Assembly: GCF_035046485.1 (NCBI RefSeq)
Contig: NC_085138.1
Location: 27,596,878-27,660,877, forward strand
DNA length: 64,000 nt
Direction of reading: 5' to 3'
Source of the DNA: Aedes albopictus
Taxonomy: Eukaryota > Arthropoda > Insecta > Diptera > Culicidae
Shown: positions 56,772-64,000 of the stretch, in pieces
Layout: every line of letters begins with the position of its first letter
How positions within the stretch are numbered: the first letter of the stretch is position 1
Translations under genes and position numbers: made by a program
Notes under the pieces: model-generated
What the model was told of the DNA's origin: nothing
The model's database searches: none
Seen by the model: the letters and a program-made list of their open reading frames with translations, nothing else

Positions 56772-59173
56772 ATGGTGCTTCGACAGTGCAAGAAAACTAA
56801 GAAGCTCCTCCTGAAAAGGAACAATATCATCGGTTCCGCCAAGTTGATCAAGGAATACGATGAGAATTTTGTGTTCGACCGTGATTTTCCTCAACTCAAG
56901 TTTCGGCTTGAGACGTTAGATAGCCTGTGAGAGAAGTTCAATGAGGTGCAGGCCGAAATTGAACTTGAGGACGAGCTTTCGGAGAAACTTGCTGAAGAAC
57001 GCATTGATTTCGAAACGCAATACTTCGAATTGAAAGGCTCATTAGCCATCAAACTTGCGGTCTTTGATGAAAGAGCTGAAAGGCGGCCCGGTTCACCTGG
57101 TGCTCCGCCTGCACATGCTCCTTTTGTTCGCCTCCCTGAACTTAAAATTCCGGAGTTCAGTGGAGATTACGATGAGTGGATGAATTTTCACGATCTTTTC
57201 ACCACTCTCATCCACACTAACGGCCAACTATCGGCAGTACAGAAATTTCAGTACTTGAAAACTGTACTGAAAGGTGATGCTTTGCGACTCGTGCAATCTC
57301 TCGCAGTCTCCGCGGCAAACTATGCTATTGCGTGGGACTTGCTAAAAAAGCGGTTCGACAACAAAAACTTCCTCATCAAGCAACATTTTTCGGCATTAAT
57401 GTCCACTACATCTGTGCGCAAAGAGTCTTCGTCTGCGCTGTGCAACCTTGCGGACGAGTTCGACAAACACGTGAGCGTGCTCAATAAATTAGAAGATCCC
57501 AGAGAACATTGGAATTCGTTCCTAGTTGAACTGCTTAGCAGCAAACTTGACCCGTTGACGCAAAAGGAGTGGGAGAATCAGCTTCAGGAGAATGTGCGGC
57601 CAATATATGCTGACCTGGTTGCCTTCATCCAAAAACGTTCTCTCATTTTGCAGTCAATTACGCTCTCCCAACCTTCGCCTTCTACGAGTAAATCCGAACC
57701 GAAGCATGAGTCCAAACCCTCTCGGCCGAAAACCACGTTGTACCACTCAGCCAACAATGATAGCACTCAAAAGTGCAGTTTGTGTAAGCAATCGCACACA
57801 CTATCGCAGTGCGATGACTTTAGGAAGCTAACGCCTCAAAAACGCTTCGAGTTGGCTAAACGGCAAGGACTTTGTCTGAATTGCCTAAAATCATCTCACA
57901 TGATGACAAATTGCTCTGCTGGTTCGTGTCGGATCTGCAATAAACGTCACCACACACTTTTGCATTTGAACTCGCAGTATGCCAGCAATACAGAGTCCCA
58001 CGATAAATCTGTGGCAGCACAGGTTGGCCAATGTCAGCAATCCCCACAATCGGCCACGGTCGTCGAATCGCCGTCGTCGGTGCCGTGCATTGTCGATCAA
58101 TGTCACGGGGTCCCTCGGGTTACGGGACAGGCCTCGTCGCCGTCGGATAGGCCAACCAATCGTTCGTTATCGTCCGTTTCGTCACCGGTTCCCCCGGTTA
58201 TACCGTCAAGCTTAGCTCATAGTTCCTCGCAAGTGACGAACTGCCAAACCGTCACACCCAATCACTCTTTCGTATCGAAAGCATGTATATCGTCAGTGTT
58301 CATGCTTACTGCCTACGTGCAAGTCCAACACGTGGATGGCACTCATATTCTCGCTCGCGCCTTGCTGGATTGTGCATCCGAAGCCAATTTCGTAACCCAA
58401 TCTCTCGCTCAACGGCTTTGCTCGAAACGCACACCAGCCAATATCGATGTGTACGGCATCAGTCAAACAGTAAAACAAGTGAAGCACAAAACGATCATAA
58501 CTGTATCGTCGCGCTACGGTTCGTACACAAGTAGCATGGAATTTTTAATTTTGCCCACGTTGACTAGAGTCCTACCCACTGCAACTGTCGACATTTCGAA
58601 GTGGGTCATACCTCGCCACCTTCCCCTTGCTGATCCTAAATTCAACATTGCGCATGACATCGACCTCATCATCGGTATCAAAAACTTCTTCTCGATTCTG
58701 GAGAACGATCAAATCTCCGTTGGAAATGGCTTGCCAGTGCTTCGCAAAACAGTTTTCGGTTATGTTGTCGCCGGTGAAGCAGAACAACCATGCGCCCCCT
58801 CCGTCGTCTGCAACGTGTCATCGATCGACAACCTGGAGTCGATGGTTCACAAGTTTTGGGAGGTGGAGAGTTTTGAGAAGGGAAAGGCGCTCTCGTTGGA
58901 GGAGCTATACTGCGAGAATCATTTCCGAAAGACACACTATAGAGCTTCTGACGGTCGGTACGTGGTTCGTTTGCCGATTCGTGGGGAGATGCTTGACTCG
59001 TTGGGAGAGTCGTTCAGAATCGCCGAGCGGCGGTTTTCGGCAATCGAGAGGAAGCTGTCGTCTGATCCACAACTACACGCAGAGTACTCGAAGTTCATGG
59101 ATGAGTACCTATCGTTGGGGCACATGGAGGAAATCAAGCCTGATTTATCTCCGTCTACCCCGCACTTCTATCT
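56772..59173 (+). pseudogene. BEL/Pao gag-pol, 5' part (disrupted)
   Basis: Encodes the capsid-like and protease part of a BEL/Pao polyprotein. I place the start at ATG 56772 because the frame from there is continuous with the long frame except for an in-frame TGA at 56928-56930; the next ATG is at 56946. Counting from 56772, a DUF1759-type gag region with the PEFSGDYDEW motif begins near residue 122. Cys/His zinc-knuckle motifs lie at about 335-399. A retropepsin-like (DUF1758) active-site region with Asp-Cys-Ala-Ser lies near residue 533. The frame then enters the N-terminal part of reverse transcriptase. It is cut there by the insertion beginning at 59174. Two lesions make this a dead copy. 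The family assignment is from recognisable motifs. Confidence 0.9.
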
Positions 59174-59712
59174 GAGGAATTCCACGGAGTCATGTCAGTC
59201 GATCCTGAGCGACCATTTCAAAAATATCTGAAACTTTGCACAGTTTTTCAATTTCATCTAAATCGCCATTTTTCGATATCAAACCTTCATTTTCAATCAC
59301 GACTAACTTTTCAAAAGGGTGCATGCGAAAATAGTTCAAAAATATTCTAAAAGCTGTACAGCAAAAACGGATTGTTCGATTGTTATAAATTTTTCAGCAA
59401 AGTTAGATAACTAAATGATGATTCCTTAGAAAATATACACTGTAAAAAATTTATTTTTTTACTTTAAAAAAATATGATCTTTGTCACAAAAACTCAAATA
59501 TCTCAAAACCCTATCTTTTTACCAACGTCAATTTTTTAGGGAAAATGACCCATTATATCAGCTATCTACCATAAAATTTTGGTGATGGTAAACTGATAAA
59601 CAAAAAAGTTATGACATTTCAAACATTTCACAATTTTTACATTTAGTAACAAAAAAAAAATTTTTTTCTGTGTAAATTATTTCGAGAGTTATATTTTGAT
59701 GCTGATTTTATT

Positions 59713-61054
59713 CCCTGGCCAAGTTCGCAGGGGTTGACGGTATTAAAGTGAAGGAGTTTCATTTTGGTTATTGTAATGTAGTGTTCTTTAGTGAAACATA
59801 TCACCTTTTTTTAACACTTCAATGCGCCTCCAACGGTTCATCACGAACCGGCTGCTGCAGATGGAGTATGGCTGATCATATGCATCAGACATGCTCGATA
59901 AACACGGAGGAACCGCCGGGGCTCAGTAGAGTCTATTCCCAAGCAATAGTTCCAAGTCGGTTGGATATAAGAAGGTTTTGAAGATCGTTACAAATCCTAA
60001 TAAAAGTATTATAGGATTTGTGACAGGTTTTGGAACCTTTTACAGCCAACTGACTTCAAAATGTTGTTTGGGCTCTATTTCCCACGTTTCTCGGTTGATT
60101 TGGATTAGTAATTAATTAATGTCAGAGTCGCTTTTTTCGAATTTTTACAATGTTAGTTGGTCATATTTTCTTTAAATAAAGCAATTAAAATCGACCGAAG
60201 AATTAATAGTGGGAAGGAGATTTGCAGCACTTAATTGTGCTGATAGATTCGAAGCTAACATGCGAACACTTAAACGCATTGTTGACGTCAATGCGTTCGA
60301 CGTGACATTTTGGACAAAAACTGACTGCTTTTTATTTACTGAACAACGTTACTTAGGTTGACATTTCTAGGCTACGCTTGAGAAAATGACATGGTTTATG
60401 TAGGACAATTGAACGAATTTTAATAGTTTTCATAGTATTTGTAGGGGGATGAATACATAATAGTTGACATGCAATCTTTATTATTTTGAAATTTTATTGC
60501 AATTAACTGACCAACTTGGCGTATTTTTGTTCAACTCTTAGATGGTATTATGACACCAACAGAAAAATATCAGAAGTTCAGTTACATGTTTCTGTGGGTT
60601 TTGAACTGATCACAATTTAAGGACACAAGAGAGGAACACAGAGAAGTAGAAAACGATTAGCGAAATCAAGAAAATAATTTGACACAGGATCGACTATATT
60701 TTAACATACAGGGCTCGATTGATTCGATGGAAAAAACAAACATACGACAACTGACTTCACGAGAAAAAAAAACATATTGAACCATACCTCAAAATCAAAC
60801 AAGAAGACAAACACAAACCGTGTGACCATAACACTACATAGGCAAATCCTGACTGACTGACCAATTGAAAACTTTCCAACCTTCTACCGTAACTTTCTGA
60901 GTCAGTAGGCAACAGTGTCTTAATGGATATCATTTTCCGCGTACGGCTGGCAAACTGCTTCTGAAAGATTACGTACTCTTTTCTACCTTCGGGTCTAGTG
61001 TAGAGGTTTCAACTCTATTCAGAGTGCAGCTAGAAACCTAGCAAAAAAAAAATA
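59713..61054 (+). mobile_element. Poly-A-tailed retro-insertion, 23-bp target duplication
   Basis: A 23-bp direct repeat (59690-59712 and 61055-61077) flanks 1.34 kb that ends in A10 after CTAGAAACCTAGC. Long duplication plus a 3' A tail is the signature of LINE-type target-primed insertion. The cargo has no recognised frame, so it may be a truncated LINE 3' end or a retrocopied host transcript. It contains the MITE at 59938-60072. Confidence 0.75.
59938..60072. mobile_element. 135-bp MITE with CCCAAG/CCCAAA ends
   Basis: Left end CCCAAGCAATAGTTCCAAGT, and right end whose complement is CCCAAACAACATTTTGAAGT. The arms also pair over AGGTTTTG...CAAATCC-type segments. It is the innermost insertion of the stack. 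Confidence 0.7.
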
Positions 61055-61167
61055 TATATTTTGATGCTGATTTTATTGTAAAGGCTACCACCTGAACTAA
61101 ACAAGTTGTTTTCATGATATTTTTGTTTGATTATTCATAATTACTATAGTTTATATTTTAAACTTAG

Positions 61168-61321
61168 GGGCCATCCATTAAGTACGTCACGGTCCTAGGG
61201 GGGAAGGGGGTTTGTGAAAGTGTGACAAGCAATGTATTAAGTATAGGAAAAACCCGTACGAAAGGGAGAGGGGGGGTTGAAAATTCTCAATTTTAGCGTG
61301 ACGTACTTAATGGATGCTCCC
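61168..61321. mobile_element. Hairpin MITE, GGGGCCATCC ends, TTA duplication
   Basis: GGGGCCATCCATTAAGTACG and the complement CGTACTTAATGGATGCTCCC, flanked by TTA (61165-61167 and 61322-61324). The middle has G-rich runs. Same border type as 28771-28921 and 13392-13672. Confidence 0.87.
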
Positions 61322-62604
61322 TTAGACGCGATCCAGTGTTATGATCAAAAATATTGAGAGTGTCATACTTTTTGTTGTACGTGACTGGTGAAAAAATTCC
61401 TTGATAGTGTTGAAAAGCTGTTGATCATAAGAAAAATGGAATTAAACTTATTTTTAAGACGAAAGCTGCATAATAAAAGTTTAATATATACGCGTATACG
61501 TCTAGTTGATCTGCAAAAAAAAAAATTACCTCTTAGAGAACAGACTTTATGATCGGAAGAATGCGAGTAACTTCAACAACAACAAATACATGAGAGGTAC
61601 ATACCACAGACAAACAGACGAAACGCCTAGAACAATTTTCGTGAAAATCCATCGCCCAGTTCACACTACCATCACCTGGTGGAAATGTTTCACGAAACAC
61701 TGCGTTGTGCAATATCGTCATCAGAAGGCGCTAGTGTGAAACGTCAAACGCAAAGAAAAACGATGGGCACTCTTCTGGTTATGGAAGCCACAACCAAGAT
61801 TCAAAATGATCGTTAAAGGCGTGGTCAATGAAAATTTCGTCAGTGTTACGTTTGTTTGTGTGTATACATACCATACCAATGCTCACGAAAAAGCAAAAAA
61901 ATACTACCGCTATGGATATTAAAAATTTTATATTAAATTTTTTCTTCAGGCAAGCAAACAACACCAAACTAGTCAGTTAAAACTAATAAGTGATTTTGTT
62001 TATTATAATCTAACGAACAACATGATCAGTCGCTTTCTCAAAGGTCTTCAACTCAACGCTCTCTTGTAGACCGTTTGATGAAAAAAAATGTTCAAAAGAG
62101 TTACGAAATCTCACCGAAAGCACCATAGATAAACTAAAAGAGACTGGTTATGCCCAAATTGAATACAAATTTACGCATTTGCACGTCCTGCCGTCTAGAC
62201 TTTGACAAACGAGCCATCTGTATATCATCGGTAAAGCAGGGCGTAGGAAGTTTGAAAATTTCGAAAACGACAACTGAGAAATTGCCAGAAGTGCTAAGTG
62301 CAGAGAGTCATGCCACCGTACCATGAGCGACATCTATTTAAACAATTTAATCACGCCCCTTTTCAAAAATGCTTTGAAATATACTTCAACATCCATACCC
62401 ATTTCAATATTTTTAACGTTGCAAAACACGCTTTCAACATTCATCTTGAAGAAGAGGGAAAACACTTGTCCTCAAATGTAACAGCAAATTAATGAATAAA
62501 CGATTAATGCGCGGAGGGCGTGATAAAATCGGAACATTACTGTACATATAATATACATAATACATAATAAAAACAGCTTGTTTTACTCACGCAATGCCAT
62601 TAAC

Positions 62605-63241
62605 AATAAAATCAGCATCAAACTGCGATTTCCGGCCGAAATAATTTACACTAAAAAAAAGTTATTACTAAATGTGAAAATTGTGAAATGTTTGAATTGT
62701 CATAACTTTTTTGTTTATTAGTTTATCATCACCAAATTTTTATGGTAGATTGCTAATACAATGGGCCGTTTTTCCTAAAAAATTACGTTGGTAAAAAGAT
62801 AGGGTTTTGAGATATTTGAGTTTTTGTGACAAAAATGATATTTTTTAATGTTAAAAAAAGATTTTTTTTTCACAGTGTATATTTTCTTAGGAATCACCAT
62901 TTAGTTATCTAACTTTGCTGAACGATAAAATCAGCATCAAACTGCGATTTCGGACCGAAATAATTTACACAGAAAAAAATATTTACCAAATGTGAAAATT
63001 GTGAAATGTTTGAAATGTTATAACTTTTTTGTTTATTAGTTTACCATCACCAAATTTGTATGGTAGATTGCTAATACAATGGACCGTCTTCCCTAAAAAA
63101 ATTACGTTGGTAAAAAGATAGGGTTTTGAGATATTTGAGTTTTTGTGACAAAAATGATATTTTTTAAAGTTAAAAAAGATGTTTTTTTACAGTGTATATT
63201 TTCTTAGGAATCACCATTTAGTTATCTAACTTTGCTGAAAA
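62605..63241. repeat. 319-bp tandem duplication in the right arm
   Basis: Two successive diverged copies of a segment that starts ATAAAATCAGCATCAAACTG and ends TTAGTTATCTAACTTTGCTG. The left arm carries it once. Confidence 0.85.
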
Positions 63242-63471
63242 ATTCATAGCAATCGAACGAACCATTTTGGTTGTGCAGATTTTTGAATATTTTTGAACCA
63301 TTTTCGCATAAACCCTTTTAAAAAGTTAGTCGTGATTCAAAATAAAAATTTGATATCGAAAAATGGCGATTTAGATGGAGCTGAAAAACTGTGCAAAGTT
63401 TCACTTCAATAGAAAATTATGAATTAAAAAATTTCCTTAATTTTGATGCTGTCGCTTGGAATCGCTCATCT

Positions 63472-64000
63472 TCCTCACCACGCCATTCAGCGGCCCGACA
63501 GCACCACCACGAAGACACGCGTGGTATTCGACGCTTCGTGTCGCGGCAGCAACAACATTTCACTGAACGATCTCTGCTACATTGGTCCCACCGTTCAACC
63601 GCCCCTCATCGCTACACTCGTCAACTTTCGAATTCCTCGTTTTGCGGTGAGTGCGGATGCCGAGAAAATGTACCGGCAAGTGTGGGTTCACCCGGATGAC
63701 TCTTTGCTGCAACTGATCCTGTTTCGGGAGAATCCAGCCGAGGAATTGAAGACCTATCGGCTGAAAACGGTGACATACGGGACTGCCCCTGCACCGTATC
63801 TCGCTACACGCGTTCTCAACCAGCTCGCCGAGGACGAAGCCGACAAGTACCCCCTCGCTGCCCCAAAGGTTGGAAAATGTTTCTACGTTGATGATTATTT
63901 CTCGGGGGACGACAACGAACAACGCTTGGTGGAAACGAACCATCAGCTAATCGAGCTGCTACGTTCAGGTGGATTCAACATGCGAAAATGGAGCAGTAAT
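63472..64000 (+). pseudogene. BEL/Pao reverse transcriptase, continued
   Basis: After the insertion the frame resumes and stays open to the window end. It contains the RVVFDAS segment (near 63518), a region with a KMYRQV motif, and the catalytic YVDD at 63884-63895, followed by the FSGDD segment typical of Pao reverse transcriptases. RNase H and integrase would lie downstream, outside the window. This part shows no internal lesion, so the damage to the element visible here is the gag TGA and the 4.3-kb insertion. Confidence 0.92.

Larger units (their letters stand above)
59174..63467. mobile_element. 4.3-kb TIR element inserted in reverse transcriptase
   Basis: The insertion interrupts the pol frame and is flanked by a 4-bp direct repeat ATCT (59170-59173 and 63468-63471). 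The two ends share a short imperfect inverted start (GAGGAATTCCA versus GAGCGATTCCA on the other strand) and then long inverted arms, about 59230-59690 pairing with 62940-63405. The right arm's inner 319 bp is duplicated in tandem (about 62605-62923 and 62924-63241). Internal frames up to 77 codons show no transposase. The element also hosts insertions at 59713-61054 and 61168-61321. Confidence 0.85.

Overview
This window looks like nuclear DNA from a culicine mosquito, most likely the genus Aedes. The evidence is the repeat content. There are two tRNA-derived SINEs that I recognise as Feilai-like, arrays of the degenerate GGAATTCC-CAGG repeat, dense hairpin MITEs, and a BEL/Pao retrotransposon whose primer site matches insect tRNA-Phe. 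I see no convincing host protein-coding gene. Nearly all short open frames are chance frames or products of simple repeats. The window reads as one stretch of repeat-packed intergenic or intronic DNA.

Layout. 0-11 kb: a GGAATTCC array, several hairpin (TIR) elements with TA target duplications, a CAGA microsatellite, and a 1.1-kb element with CCCGAGCAGA ends that recurs inverted near 10.3 kb. 11.4-16.4 kb: a large foldback whose arms carry roughly 85-90-bp repeats; at least four other elements sit in it, and a CCATTACCCCGAA minisatellite occurs in two opposite arrays. 17.8-20.3 kb and 48.8-51.0 kb: the same composite (GGAATTCC array plus a unit of about 320 bp repeated three times), with a MITE insertion in one copy and the empty site in the other. 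20.7-22.5 and 32.4-34.9 kb: GTTTCAGAGG-type degenerate repeats, including a 217-bp tandem duplication. 23.0-24.2 kb: sequence resembling a non-LTR retrotransposon 3' end, with a 147-bp tandem repeat. 26-30 kb: SINE and TIR elements. 37.5 and 38.8-40.2 kb: CAGAGC hexamer arrays. 40.2-45.5 kb: AT-rich degenerate AATTCC-type repeats. 53.4-55.35 kb: a foldback with satellite arms.

55.97-64.0 kb: the only substantial coding material, the 5' LTR, primer site and gag-pol of a BEL/Pao element. It is disabled by an in-frame TGA near the gag start. A 4.3-kb TIR element is inserted inside reverse transcriptase. That element was itself hit by a poly-A-tailed retro-insertion with a 23-bp target duplication, which in turn carries a hairpin MITE, giving nesting four levels deep.

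I found no novel multi-gene system. The most interesting signals are structural: the nested insertion stack, two giant foldbacks built from internal repeats, a family of tiny GGAACGAGCTCACC hairpins, hammerhead-like ribozyme cores, and several MITE groups whose target duplications can be read directly.
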